Shown piece after piece: positions 23,351 to 33,580 of a stretch of DNA of 64,000 bases. The first letter of the stretch is position 1. Each line of letters opens with the position of its first letter. This DNA is from Asparagopsis taxiformis (lineage: Eukaryota > Rhodophyta > Florideophyceae > Bonnemaisoniales > Bonnemaisoniaceae). The notes beneath the pieces were generated by a model that did not search any database, was not told where the DNA came from, and saw only the letters and a program-made list of their open reading frames with translations. A program made the translations under genes and the position numbers. The DNA lies in assembly GCA_030407315.1 (NCBI GenBank), contig JALQPE010002679.1, positions 39,132 through 103,131 of the forward strand, in the 5' to 3' direction.

Positions 23351-24744
23351 ATACTTTCTAGTGCCTACAATTGATGTTCAGGATGATAGAATGAGGTGGA
23401 AATGCCATTCCAGCCGCATGTTCAGGCATCTGGCTACGAAATGTCGGGCAGAATGGAGTATCTCTCTCGGTGGTCTTCATAGAAGTGTATAGGGATAACC
23501 AAGTGTGATCTAAAAGGATGTCAGAATTTTTATGTAGCAAGGACAACGATTCCTGAAGGATTGTTTCAGTTCTATCATTAGACTAGACTACTCATAAAAT
23601 CGAACTATCGTATCTAAAATCTTACTATCTCTACAACCAGGATTATTGTGCAAGCAAATCGAATTCCTTGCTGTTTCAAAACTACATGTGATGTTCAGAC
23701 AGGAGGGAAATAAACACCATTACAAATGATTTGCAACAGGTTAGCAATCGGATATAGAAAAGTATTGTAAAGGATGAGAAGAACATAAGTATGAATGGAA
23801 TGAACAAACTTACCATCATTGAACTATTTTTGCGTGCAACGGTATTGGTTGTAGGTTGGAATGACGAAAACTGATCCTATTCTAGTCTATTGATTTGAAA
23901 GGTTTCTGACATATGTATTGCTTAAGCAATACATATGCCAGCAACCATTCAAATCAGTAGACTAGAATAGGATCAGTGAAGAACGATACTCATGGTTAGT
24001 GCACTGTCTTCCATGGAAAACATGTGGAAAGAAATGAGAGAGGGGAAAGATACCTACTCGACAACGTACCAGCCTTACCTGTCATCTTCATGATAACCGG
24101 ATGATGAAATGGTCCTATGCGTCGCGCATCAACAGCCTTAAATAGACAGCTCATCCACTCATAATGACCTCGTCGTAACTGGAAGGCAGATGATTTGGCA
24201 GCGGATGATCTGTCAAATTTTCTGGACGTGATAAATTAGCAGAAATAGAAATCATGCCCCTAGGCAATGTCAAACCAACCTAAAAGTCTTGGTATTGATG
24301 TTTAGCTGCACACTGAAGGAGAAACTTCGAATAAATGCTGTAAATTAGAGTAGTAGACAATCCGAAAGAGAATTGCAACCGTGTTCTCATCTATATATAG
24401 TTTCTTACCATAAAAAGATTACTATTGAGGCCTATTATACCATGTACTGAAGCTAAATTGTAAATGATTCGTGTATTTCATTCAGAAAAGGAAGCAGGAA
24501 TCGTTGGAGGCATTAAAGCTCGCTGAAGAACCCAACATGGGAAATCAAGTCACCTGTTCCTTGAGTTAGGTAGGACACTAGTCAGTGTGAAGTTTTCGAT
24601 AAGATGTAACGGTAAGAAAATATAGGTACCATAAACTATTACAGTGGCCTGGTTAAAAAGAGACGGATACCATCTTATTAGTTGCCTACTAGTTGACACT
24701 AATCTACAATTTGTGCAAGGTTCTCTCGAATCCAAAGAGAAGAG
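23351..24744. other. Non-coding part of the CACTA element
   Basis: AT-rich, without a convincing ORF. It holds the hairpin at 23871-23976. A frame open upstream of the transposase ATG (from about 24640) has no start codon and may be leader or exon sequence. Confidence 0.45.
23871..23976. repeat. 106 bp near-perfect hairpin
   Basis: Left arm ctgatcctattctagtcta pairs with tagactagaataggatcag at the right end. The arms continue with few mismatches to the self-complementary centre gcttaagc (23920-23927). A transcript would fold into a single long stem, like a microRNA precursor or foldback element. Confidence 0.8.
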
Positions 24745-27700
24745 ATGAAACGAACAGCTGTTCGGAAGAAAGGTACACCTCGAAGAACCCGGAGAAGGTT
24801 TGAATCATTGTCAATCCCATACGAAAGTGGGACAAGGCACGAAAATGGGGAAACCCCGCTAGTTTCGAACGAAACATTCGAGGTTCACGCCGATATACCG
24901 GACGAAAACGTCGGAAAAGCATCTGCTGAAGACGAGAATATTTCTAGTGGCAATGGAGAAGAGCACATTGGATTTTTTGAGGCTGGAAAAGTTACCAGAG
25001 AAGAAGAAACGATAGGCTCTGAGGAAAGCTCGGCCGAGAGCTGTGATGACCACGACGGAGAAGAGGCAGCGGAAGATGACCGCGGACTTGTGGATAAACT
25101 GCTGACCTGGCCAGTATTCTCTGCAATAATATTGCTTAGTGGAACGCTACGGATGAAACGCAAGGACTATGAAGGTATGCGTGAGATGTCTAATTTCAAG
25201 CGGGACATTTCGGATCAAGCACCTAGCGACTCGTACATGAGGAAAGTCATTTTACCGTTCATTCTGAAAACATGTTTCCCACAAAGCATGGATACAACGT
25301 GTGAAATAGATGTAACAAAAAGCGGCTCTAGGCTTGGAAAGATGTCTCCAGGACTGTCTAGTAGCCGTAGAGCTCATTGTACTACATCGGTACGAGTCGT
25401 GCTACCGAGCACATGGGCGGAAAGGGATATACAGACCGGACCCATTCTGGACTGCATAAAGTCTAGTAAAAGGGACCATAGTGATGAAAGGGAAGATGAA
25501 GCATATCAAATTGCTTCAGAAAGTATTGAAAACTCTTTCATTGTCAAATGCCGTTCAGCTGTTCTGAATGACCCATTCCATCGCATTTCGGTAAGTGCAT
25601 CAGATCATGAAGGTCACAAGATGCACAGAAAGGTATACGCCCGACATGGAGACGAGTTGAGGATCATATGTATGCCGACGACAAATCAAGAGGCCCTGGT
25701 GGCTAAGCTGGGAGGAGCCAGAACGAAACAGGGAAAGAACATCGAAACTGGAAAGAATTCTAGGAGCAGAAGAAGTTTTGCAGCAAGGAGTGACTGGAGA
25801 ATTGAAGCTATCATCATTGCAAGTTATCTTGCAACCGGAGAAGAACAAAAAGAATCAAATATGGAAGATGTGATAGGCCCGCAAATCGATGCAATGGAAG
25901 AAACTGAGAAAAGAAATGCGAGGCGTGTCGTCTCCACCACAACGCTCGACGGAGAACATTGCAACAATGATATTCGGGCAGGTGACGCTATCACTCTGTT
26001 TCGGCCAAAAAGTAAGTATGATGGGAGCACATTTGAAGAGTTACTACTCGTGAACAGACATCTGAAAAAGGGACGCTCTGAACATGTGACTTTTCTCATT
26101 TGCTCCACAAGGGGAGAAACTGGGCAGCTACATCGCGAACAAATTCGGGTGAAAGACGTCCAGCTCATAGGAGCTCCAGACAAGAGGTCTAGATGGCACC
26201 CCGGCTCTAAACGTATGGATGCCTGCAGTGAGGGGAATCTTTCAGATGGCAGGAAATATATCGTATACCGATTTCTGCTATATGCTGATGACTTCCAGCC
26301 GTTCACAAGCCGGAAAGGAAGTTTTGGTGGCTGCTATATGCTTCCATTAGGCATACAGCCAAGCAAGAGAGCAAGCTTCCACGCAGTCCGCGTTCTTGGA
26401 TTCGTTCCCCCTGGAGTTTCAACAAATGTTGTAATTGAGAGAGTTGTACCCGACATTGTGAAGGGAAGTACAGACGGTTTTCCAGCGAAAGATGCAAATG
26501 GAGAAGACGTGGTCATATTCCTGGATCCTGTTGGATTTATCGGAGATTACCCAGCTGTTTCGCATACTCTGGATGTCCGTGGACACACCAGTAATACACC
26601 ATGCCATAGCTGCATTTTCGAAAAGCAAGATATGAGCAGCAGTGGAGGTTCACGAAATGCATACACAGCATTGCTAAACAGTCAGATGAGTACGCATGCC
26701 CGAGTAATGCACCGAAACAAGCTTTTGAGGGAAGTCGCATCGCAAGATCAGCTCAAAGTTCTTGGACTAAGCCTAGATCCGATTGAGAATAAGGCACTCC
26801 ATAATTTGAGTGAATCCCTTAATCGTGTGCGGAGAGGAGTTCCTACAAACGAAGAAGGAGTTCCAGTTTTTCCTTGTCAATTCGATCCATATCGCTCTGC
26901 TGTAGTTGCCCCAGACCATCTGCTCTCCGGACTGGCTCAAGATGTGATGAATGCGACAATCACTGCAGCAACACCTGTAATTCGAAATGTTGCGGAAACA
27001 GTTCTACTGAATACCCTCCGAATGTTCTGTTTGAGTAGTCAGAGTCAGGTATTCGGGCAGAACTACCTATTATCGATGAACATGAGCGATATATTCGCTG
27101 TTCTCGTTGTAGCTCCCCAAGCATTTTATTCGGCATTTCGTATCGTCATCGGGAACTCTTGGGACGGGTATGAAAAACTTGAACGTATTCTTCGTTTGCT
27201 GAAAAAGTTTCAAATGGTCATTCGATTCATCCCAACATGGTGGATAGATGGACTTGAGTCAACCAGGAGGTTCGAGGCCGAGAATGGCGGACGCCATGAC
27301 CACATTCTAGCTCTTGTTTCAGACTGTGTGAAAGAACTGCATGAGGCATGTAAGAAGGATCCTATTGCAATGAAACATCTGGACAAACCGAACTTGCATC
27401 GGTTGATAGAATTTTGCGTACATACATTACCAGCTTTTGGAGCTGCGAAACATGTGGAAGAGCTTTTATTCGAGAGAATGCACCAGCCTCTTAAAAGAGG
27501 GGTTCGAAACTCGAACCATAAGAATGAACATCTGTCATCAATGGAGCTCATCATGGCCGATGACTGGCTCGCACGAATAGCCATCACGCTGGGTGCGGTA
27601 GGTCACAATACAAAACAATGGACGTCTGCCGATTGCAGACGCGTGTATTTTGCACTAGGAAAAGGAATTTCGGAGAGTCCACATGCGACAGAAGAGGCAG

Positions 27701-28437
27701 CAAAAAAATGCTTCTTAAGTCCTGTATTCCATCTCATATCAGAGAGGAGCAGTACTATGGTGAGCACCCACTGTCCAATCACGCGGTGGCGAGGGGAATC
27801 TGTTGAAGACGCGAAAAATGTTCCGGCAGAAGAAACCGTCATGATGGCAAGGATACGTAAAGCTTCTGAAACTTTTCTCAGAACCAGACAGGTAAACGGG
27901 TCTCAACATGGTGAACGACTATGGTGGCTCACTGCTGCACAAAGAGTGCGCACTAGTCATGAGGGATCTGAGAGCGAATCGAGGTTAGGGCGTGCTGAAC
28001 CTGGAAGCATCATTCAAGCAGTGTGCAAAGATGGATGGTATGATGCTGGTATAGTAGTACCCGCCCATAGCAGGACGAGCATGGAGGAATTCACATGTTC
28101 TAGACGTGTCCTTTTCGTCACATTGTCCTTTTTTATTGTGGTAGGGCAAGGAGAGGAGAAGAAGGCAAAGAAATGGAAGCAGAAAACTCCATATGCTGTC
28201 TGCATTCCCTTGACATGCACTGGAGACGGTATGTACCGGAAAGGTGGGAATGATACTATAGTTCACGTTGAAATGAACGACGGGGTCCGAGAATTTTTGC
28301 ACGTACATAACTGCGAGTCAGGAGTTTGTTCATACGATAGACAAAGTGGCATTGTAGAGCACAATAGTGATATTCTTTCTGGTGGTGAAGTGAGCGTCTT
28401 AACTAGAGAAGATGGATACCCACCACGTTCAGCATAG
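24745..28437 (+). CDS. Tnp2-like CACTA/EnSpm transposase
   Basis: An intact 1230-residue ORF. After a basic start (KRTAVRKKGTPRRTRRR) and an acidic stretch, residues ~510-625 match the layout of the Tnp2 transposase core. YADDFQPF (513-520) corresponds to the family's DGFNPF-type motif. GDYPAV (600-605) corresponds to NDFPAY. The zinc-binding pair CHSC (620-623) follows at the usual distance. Candidate acidic residues for the rest of the active site lie in VEELLFERMHQPLKR (904-918). The protein would act in the nucleus, cutting at CACTA ends. Those ends and subterminal repeats lie around it at 16428, 22139, 32854 and 47284. The ATG is the first in a frame open from about 24640. The stop is TAG. 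Class is assigned from these motifs together with the CACTA termini. Detailed family is not certain. Confidence 0.8.
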   Translation: MKRTAVRKKGTPRRTRRRFESLSIPYESGTRHENGETPLVSNETFEVHADIPDENVGKASAEDENISSGNGEEHIGFFEAGKVTREEETIGSEESSAESCDDHDGEEAAEDDRGLVDKLLTWPVFSAIILLSGTLRMKRKDYEGMREMSNFKRDISDQAPSDSYMRKVILPFILKTCFPQSMDTTCEIDVTKSGSRLGKMSPGLSSSRRAHCTTSVRVVLPSTWAERDIQTGPILDCIKSSKRDHSDEREDEAYQIASESIENSFIVKCRSAVLNDPFHRISVSASDHEGHKMHRKVYARHGDELRIICMPTTNQEALVAKLGGARTKQGKNIETGKNSRSRRSFAARSDWRIEAIIIASYLATGEEQKESNMEDVIGPQIDAMEETEKRNARRVVSTTTLDGEHCNNDIRAGDAITLFRPKSKYDGSTFEELLLVNRHLKKGRSEHVTFLICSTRGETGQLHREQIRVKDVQLIGAPDKRSRWHPGSKRMDACSEGNLSDGRKYIVYRFLLYADDFQPFTSRKGSFGGCYMLPLGIQPSKRASFHAVRVLGFVPPGVSTNVVIERVVPDIVKGSTDGFPAKDANGEDVVIFLDPVGFIGDYPAVSHTLDVRGHTSNTPCHSCIFEKQDMSSSGGSRNAYTALLNSQMSTHARVMHRNKLLREVASQDQLKVLGLSLDPIENKALHNLSESLNRVRRGVPTNEEGVPVFPCQFDPYRSAVVAPDHLLSGLAQDVMNATITAATPVIRNVAETVLLNTLRMFCLSSQSQVFGQNYLLSMNMSDIFAVLVVAPQAFYSAFRIVIGNSWDGYEKLERILRLLKKFQMVIRFIPTWWIDGLESTRRFEAENGGRHDHILALVSDCVKELHEACKKDPIAMKHLDKPNLHRLIEFCVHTLPAFGAAKHVEELLFERMHQPLKRGVRNSNHKNEHLSSMELIMADDWLARIAITLGAVGHNTKQWTSADCRRVYFALGKGISESPHATEEAAKKCFLSPVFHLISERSSTMVSTHCPITRWRGESVEDAKNVPAEETVMMARIRKASETFLRTRQVNGSQHGERLWWLTAAQRVRTSHEGSESESRLGRAEPGSIIQAVCKDGWYDAGIVVPAHSRTSMEEFTCSRRVLFVTLSFFIVVGQGEEKKAKKWKQKTPYAVCIPLTCTGDGMYRKGGNDTIVHVEMNDGVREFLHVHNCESGVCSYDRQSGIVEHNSDILSGGEVSVLTREDGYPPRSA

Positions 28438-29039
28438 AGTGTTCCAGCACAGTGTTTAATACATCAGTAAACTTTCGTAATTCATTTAGCAGCAGTCCTG
28501 ATCAAGTCTTCCAACAAATGCTATACAAAATTTGTACATGTCGTTTGAAGAATAGAGTGGGCTTTTGTTCCATGCGCACAAATAAAGTGTGTTTTGCGAA
28601 GAGCGTACGCACTTACGTACGTATGACGCCATTGGTACTAGAGATGGAGCCGCGAGTTGCAGGACTCATAGTTCCACAAAGTTGAGTTCGCATATTCCAA
28701 TGGGGAGCCGGCACCTGGCCAATGAAGTGGAAAATAATACCCGGTATAGTTTTTTGGCTCCAGTGACAAGTGGAGTATTGTGACTGATGGCAATGGGATG
28801 GTTTTGGGAACGAAGGAATTGTGTGTGGGAAGTCCTTCGTCGAGGAATGACAGATGGCCGAATACAATTGGAGCGCGTGGAAGGTTAATCAATAACTGAT
28901 ATTTCACGTTTAGACGTGTAGGGAGATCGTTTCCCGCCAAATACCACCTTGAAAGAGGAATATCTCTTGATCGTGTAGTCGGAGAGAAAAGGTATCTTTG
29001 TTATCCTGAACGGCTTCTCTACGCGTCCAAATCTTTGCA
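28438..29039. other. Spacer between the two CACTA ORFs
   Basis: About 600 bp with no convincing ORF. The two genes run in the same direction, so the spacer should hold the first gene's 3' end and the second gene's promoter. No specific signal is recognised beyond AATAAA at 28580-28585. Confidence 0.45.
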
Positions 29040-32000
29040 ATGGCCGGAAGCGACACTGAGCGCGCTGCGGAACCAAAGGATACCGTCGAAAGCGTTGCAG
29101 AGAGACTTGCAACGACGGTAGGCGGTGATAAAACACCCTCCGGAGTTTCTGCTGATGGAGGGGCTCCGTCTGCAGCGGGAAGGGAGACGGCAGATAGCCA
29201 GACACCCATTCAGGGAGCAGACGCTGCCATGATAGAGGCAGCAAAAACCCTTGGTGATATATCACCATCTGGGAAAAACACTCTACGCTTTCCATCTACT
29301 CCTGGGACGGTGAAATCGAAAAACAGGGAGAGGTCTAACGTCCGTGAAGGCGAGGGGAGTCCTGCTGGCATGGAAGCATCAGAAGAGTCTGTGATGGGGA
29401 TTGACATCAACATTGTCGAATGCAGGACTGAACCTAAAATGATCAATCCGCTAGATGTTGCCAAACCGGAATCAACTTCTCGTCTTGTGCAGGAGGCCAG
29501 AGTGCGCGATCTGGTCAGCAAAATATCTACCGAGGGGTTTCTGGAAACTGGCACCCGAATGACCATCTGTGAAACAATGGGGTCAGACGGACGGAAGAAA
29601 CTGCAGTGCATTGATGGAGGTCATCGTATCAGCGCTTTGCAGTCGATTGTGGAAAACAAACCGACAGTTGCTGATCGATGGAGACTGAGGAGCATTAGCG
29701 TTGACTTCATCCGACCACCTGGAACCCGTGAAATGTTTCATCCTCTTGAAGTGATGCGAATATCGCAGAAGCTGAACGAAAAGACTCATGACGTGATAGA
29801 AGTTTCTATTGCTGACCACGTCTGTACGGTCATGAAGTTCATGATGATGAAGGGCTTGATGAAGGCGAAGGTAAATGTGTGCACAAAAGTTGTAGTCGAG
29901 AACAAGGTCATTCCAGGTTGTCAGGAAGGAATCATGATGAAGTACGTTTCGATTGCGCAGGGCTTCGGAGACGTAAATAACCCGGCGTTCGAACATTGGT
30001 CAGCTATCCCAAGTCGATTTGCAACTGAAACTAGTCCGCCAGACTCGAAGAATATGCAGGGATGCACTGTGGACGTCCTATTCGCTTCTGCGTTTCGAAA
30101 AGCTTCGGTGGACACCAAACTTTTCATTCTAGAGCTCACTGCAATGTGGACGATGTGGAAACGTAGGAAAGGAGATGGTGGTATAAGTCTAAAGACATGC
30201 GCGCAAAAGTGGTGCTACAGCATGTGTGAAATATATGACATACTTGAGAAAGCTGTACGGAAAGAAAACTCCTGGCATTCCTCACCTCATCCATGTTTCA
30301 GGAAGTTACATGAAGTACCGGAGCCAGGTGGACGAACACTAAAAACCATACGATATCGCATTTTGACTGTCCTCAAAGATTTCTATCCTTCCGACGCACC
30401 AACTGGGAGAGGTATACGTGCAGCATTGACGCGGTCTATGATGAAAGAAATCCGTTATATGGTTTTCAACGGCCCAATTCTATCGGATGACTCTCTCGAC
30501 CATTCCGTCGCGCCTGAAATAGGTGTGCAGGAAAGGCGAACTAGGCGAAAATCCTTGGAAGGGAATACTGCACCTCGACCACGACAAGAATCCGCATCGT
30601 ATGGTGATACTTCAAATGCTTCCATTCATCGCTCGGACGTGGTACAGAGTCCAAATGTACTTACCCAACAGCAGACACAGGGCAGTCTGGAAATATCGGA
30701 TCGTGTTAACGCTGAGGTCGGTGCTACAACACAGGTTGGTGAAGAGGCGACAGGGAAAGCGGCAGATTCCGAAAGCGCAAAGCAGGTTACAACGGACCGC
30801 GCAGTGCCTACTGCGCCTACCGAGAACAATTCTTCGAAACCTGGAGATTGTGAAGTTGGGGATGTGTTGCAGAAGAACGTAGGAACTCAAGAGCTTGAAC
30901 CAACTGGTGCAAATCGAGGAAGGAATGACCACGGTGATGAAAATGACCTGCAACAACCACCTAGCCCAGTGGCAGCCGGAAGTGCCACGCTCAGACCAGA
31001 GCAGGGTGGAAAGTCGCCGGCGAATATGTCAGTTGGTCATCCAAGAACTGGTCGAGATGGTGAAGGAGGTCCTGAATCTAGGAAGAGCGATGGGTCTGGA
31101 ACGAAAGATGTCCGCGAAGAATGTCCCGAAAATTCTTCTGGAAGGACAACGGAGGACCCGATAAAAGGTGTACGAAATCAGGGTGATGGCACTGGAGACG
31201 CTATGTTATCTACAGCGGATGTCGGCCTACCTGTTTTACCTGAGCTGGAGGACACGGAAACACCTGTTACCAGTTCTACGCTTAGGAAGTTGATGACAGC
31301 CAAGCACAGCAGTGGTTTCGTGCCCTTAAAGGCAAAGCCGAGGAATACGGAGACGCCGCCAATGATTCTACGATCCAAACGGAAATTGGTGGATGTCACC
31401 CCTCAAGAGGTTATTGACCTGGTGGGAGAGGATACCAGCAGGCCGCGGCAGAAGAAGAAGCAAAAGATGCGTGAAGACGCAAATTTGCAATCCGGCAAAG
31501 ACGCTGCAGTCCACGCGGTTCAAGGAGGTCAGTATTCGGACAGGCAACAAAATGATGTCCCTGACAAAGATGTGGAGGAAGGTATAGAAGCGAAACTGCC
31601 TGTTATCATTCATCCCGACAGTCGAATGAAATACTATGTGAATGGGAAACTGGTCGATACGCTTCGAGCCGAGGTCGCTGAAGCAGCAGCGAGTGCCTAT
31701 TCGGCACAAAATTTTTCCGCTGAGTTTCTCTCGAGGGCTTATTTCCGAGAGAAACGAAATGAAATAGACTTGGTTGGGTTTACAATTCTGGACGGAATAT
31801 TCAAGTCTTCTACTACTGCAGATGCGATCCACGAACTGCTCCTTCATTTTTCTGCGTTGTTTGAGGAACGTCTCGAGGATGCCAAGAAGAACTCTGAATC
31901 CGGTGACACCCGCAGAGATCCGGACTGGACACCGTGGTGCATGGCTATGATGGATGGGAAAAACTCTGATGAAGAAGGTGAGAAGGGCAGAGGAATCTTT

Positions 32001-32564
32001 ATAACAAAGCGGAAGAGCTTATGTGATGACCTCGAGGATAACAATAATAATCTCTATCGGAAGAAGATGATTGTTGAGCTCGGTCTAGGTATTTGTGCGG
32101 AAGGTTTGGAATTGAGGACTAGTGGGAAGGACCCGATGGCCTTCCCCAGCACTGGAACTACTTTAGTGCTGACTGGAGAGCGGACTAAACCTCGTGCTGG
32201 ACATACAGACTATGAAGTGGGAATCGATGAAGTTAACAGTCCCCCTTCTCCGCCATCCTACTTCATGATGTCAAGCGGCGCAGATGGATTCGGCCTCGTG
32301 CTTGCACCCTACAGTCATGTCTGTTTATCCCATCCCAACAGAGAGTTATACAGAGTTCCAATGAAGAGGTGTGAAGTACCACCATATTCTGTTCTTGTCT
32401 GCCGAGGGTATGTTTATCACCACGAGGAAGGCTTTGAGAGCGATAAGGGTCTTCAATACAAGTTCCCGATCCGATCTCACATATTCCTCAAAACTGAGCA
32501 GCATCAAAGTGAAGAAGGAGAATATGTCGTTGGACATTGGGAGGGCAATTCGAAATTGAAGTGA
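29040..32564 (+). CDS. ParB-like core plus 2OG-Fe(II) dioxygenase-like protein, CACTA companion ORF
   Basis: An intact 1174-residue ORF ending in tandem TGA TGA. Residues ~140-240 look like a ParB/sulfiredoxin-fold core: RVRDLVSKISTEGF (153-166) leads to DGGHRISAL (192-200), the place of the ParB nucleotide-binding GxxR-type motif. A helical region follows. Residues ~490-860 are low-complexity and acidic, with a SUMO-interaction-like VIDLV (791-795) and a basic RPRQKKKQKM (801-810) that may be a nuclear signal. The C-terminus has the order expected of a 2-oxoglutarate/Fe(II) dioxygenase: HTD (1055-1057), a distal His in YHHEEGF (1127 or 1128) and Arg in PIRSHIF (1145). Two decayed paralogues (35420-37575, 48132-49122) keep the same core segments. 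DNA- or chromatin-directed oxidation is inferred, and the substrate is unknown. Confidence 0.75.
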   Translation: MAGSDTERAAEPKDTVESVAERLATTVGGDKTPSGVSADGGAPSAAGRETADSQTPIQGADAAMIEAAKTLGDISPSGKNTLRFPSTPGTVKSKNRERSNVREGEGSPAGMEASEESVMGIDINIVECRTEPKMINPLDVAKPESTSRLVQEARVRDLVSKISTEGFLETGTRMTICETMGSDGRKKLQCIDGGHRISALQSIVENKPTVADRWRLRSISVDFIRPPGTREMFHPLEVMRISQKLNEKTHDVIEVSIADHVCTVMKFMMMKGLMKAKVNVCTKVVVENKVIPGCQEGIMMKYVSIAQGFGDVNNPAFEHWSAIPSRFATETSPPDSKNMQGCTVDVLFASAFRKASVDTKLFILELTAMWTMWKRRKGDGGISLKTCAQKWCYSMCEIYDILEKAVRKENSWHSSPHPCFRKLHEVPEPGGRTLKTIRYRILTVLKDFYPSDAPTGRGIRAALTRSMMKEIRYMVFNGPILSDDSLDHSVAPEIGVQERRTRRKSLEGNTAPRPRQESASYGDTSNASIHRSDVVQSPNVLTQQQTQGSLEISDRVNAEVGATTQVGEEATGKAADSESAKQVTTDRAVPTAPTENNSSKPGDCEVGDVLQKNVGTQELEPTGANRGRNDHGDENDLQQPPSPVAAGSATLRPEQGGKSPANMSVGHPRTGRDGEGGPESRKSDGSGTKDVREECPENSSGRTTEDPIKGVRNQGDGTGDAMLSTADVGLPVLPELEDTETPVTSSTLRKLMTAKHSSGFVPLKAKPRNTETPPMILRSKRKLVDVTPQEVIDLVGEDTSRPRQKKKQKMREDANLQSGKDAAVHAVQGGQYSDRQQNDVPDKDVEEGIEAKLPVIIHPDSRMKYYVNGKLVDTLRAEVAEAAASAYSAQNFSAEFLSRAYFREKRNEIDLVGFTILDGIFKSSTTADAIHELLLHFSALFEERLEDAKKNSESGDTRRDPDWTPWCMAMMDGKNSDEEGEKGRGIFITKRKSLCDDLEDNNNNLYRKKMIVELGLGICAEGLELRTSGKDPMAFPSTGTTLVLTGERTKPRAGHTDYEVGIDEVNSPPSPPSYFMMSSGADGFGLVLAPYSHVCLSHPNRELYRVPMKRCEVPPYSVLVCRGYVYHHEEGFESDKGLQYKFPIRSHIFLKTEQHQSEEGEYVVGHWEGNSKLK

Positions 32565-32853
32565 TGAAGGGCATCTGTCCAGCCGTGTTGAAGCCTTAGT
32601 TGGGTATGAATCCGTAGAGTAATAAACACAATTCCAATAGAACATGATAAAAGAGATACTGCATGGATTCTTTATATAGTCAGATAAATTTCACAAATGT
32701 AACAAACACCACATGCAGAAAGCTATTCTCCACAGAAAGCTCTACCTACAGGAGCTGCAAATTCTAAACCTCTTCAGTAGATGCAAGAAACGATAGCAGA
32801 TAGTAAAACCTGGTATTATATTACATCGTTCACTATCCCCGGTAAAATTTTCA

Positions 32854-33580
32854 CACTACGGTGTTGAAAAGGGGGCCTCAGACAGTATTGCGAGACAGTG
32901 ATTTTTACTGTCTGAGACAGTAAAAATCACTATGCGGCAAATGAAAATTAATGCCACACTTGGAGACAGTGATTTGCACTGTCTGGCAGACAGTACGGAA
33001 CACTGTCTGCAGACAGTAAAAAACACTGTCTCACAGTACTGTCTGAGGCAGTGAATGGAGACAGTAAAAATTAATGATTTATTCAATAGTTGGATATGAT
33101 GTAATTTACTGTACTGGGCAGTGTTGGCGGATAGTGTTTTGTATTGGCCAAGGCAACATGGCCGGATAGTGAAATACGCTGCCTGGGACAATAGATGGAA
33201 CCAACACGGTGCACTGTCCTGGGCAGTACCTGGAGACAGTGATTTTCACTGTCCTGGGCAGTACCTGGAGACAGTGATTTTCACTGTCCTGGGCAGTACC
33301 TGTAGACAGTACTTTGTGCTGCCCTGGGCAGTACCTGTAGACAGTATTTCGTGCTGCCCTGGGCAGCACCTGTAGACAGTACTTTGTGCTGCCCTGGGCA
33401 GCACCTGTAGACAGTACTTTGTGCTGCCCTGGGCAGCACCTGGAGATAGTACTTTGTGCTGTCCTGGGCAGCACCTGGAGACAGTATTTCGTGCTGCCCT
33501 GGGCAGCACCTGGAGACAGTAAAAGTAGTGTCCTGATATAGTAAAATTCGGTGTCTGGGAGTGGTGGATGAGATGGAGCG
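32854..33580 (+). repeat. CACTA transposon terminus with subterminal repeats
   Basis: Starts CACTACGGTGTTGAAAAG, nearly identical to the fragment at 39290. It is followed by many cagtg and gacagta motifs in both orientations and then by the 35 bp tandem array. The orientation is that of a left end, so it belongs to sequence on its right rather than to the ORF pair on its left. The flanking triplet is tca. No matching right end with the same triplet was found. Confidence 0.65.
33221..33535 (+). repeat. 35 bp tandem array, nine units
   Basis: Units starting gggcagtacctg or gggcagcacctg begin at 33221, 33256, 33291, 33326, 33361, 33396, 33431, 33466 and 33501, an exact 35 bp period. Each unit contains gacagt followed by an inverted actgtc or ctgccc-type partner. 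It is an amplified form of the CACTA subterminal motif. Confidence 0.9.

Larger units (their letters stand above)
22139..32853 (+). mobile_element. CACTA-type DNA transposon with transposase and ParB-like/dioxygenase companion
   Basis: The left end CACTACTGTGTCTGAAA starts exactly where the element II copy 1 reverse transcriptase is interrupted, preceded by GAA as a possible target site. Subterminal cagta-type repeats follow (to ~23350), then two long intact plus-strand ORFs: a Tnp2-like transposase (24745-28437) and a ParB-like/dioxygenase ORF (29040-32564). No right-hand inverted terminus is found before the next left-type CACTA end at 32854. The right boundary is therefore a guess, and the two ORFs may belong to a larger nested structure. 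Confidence 0.6.

Noticed and set aside
29040..32564. Assignment of the dioxygenase domain to TET/JBP specifically
   Set aside because: Only the general HxD...H...R pattern is visible; no family-specific signature could be confirmed by eye.
33221..33535. CRISPR-like array
   Set aside because: The 35 bp units are contiguous with no variable spacers and no cas genes; this is a tandem repeat of transposon subterminal sequence.
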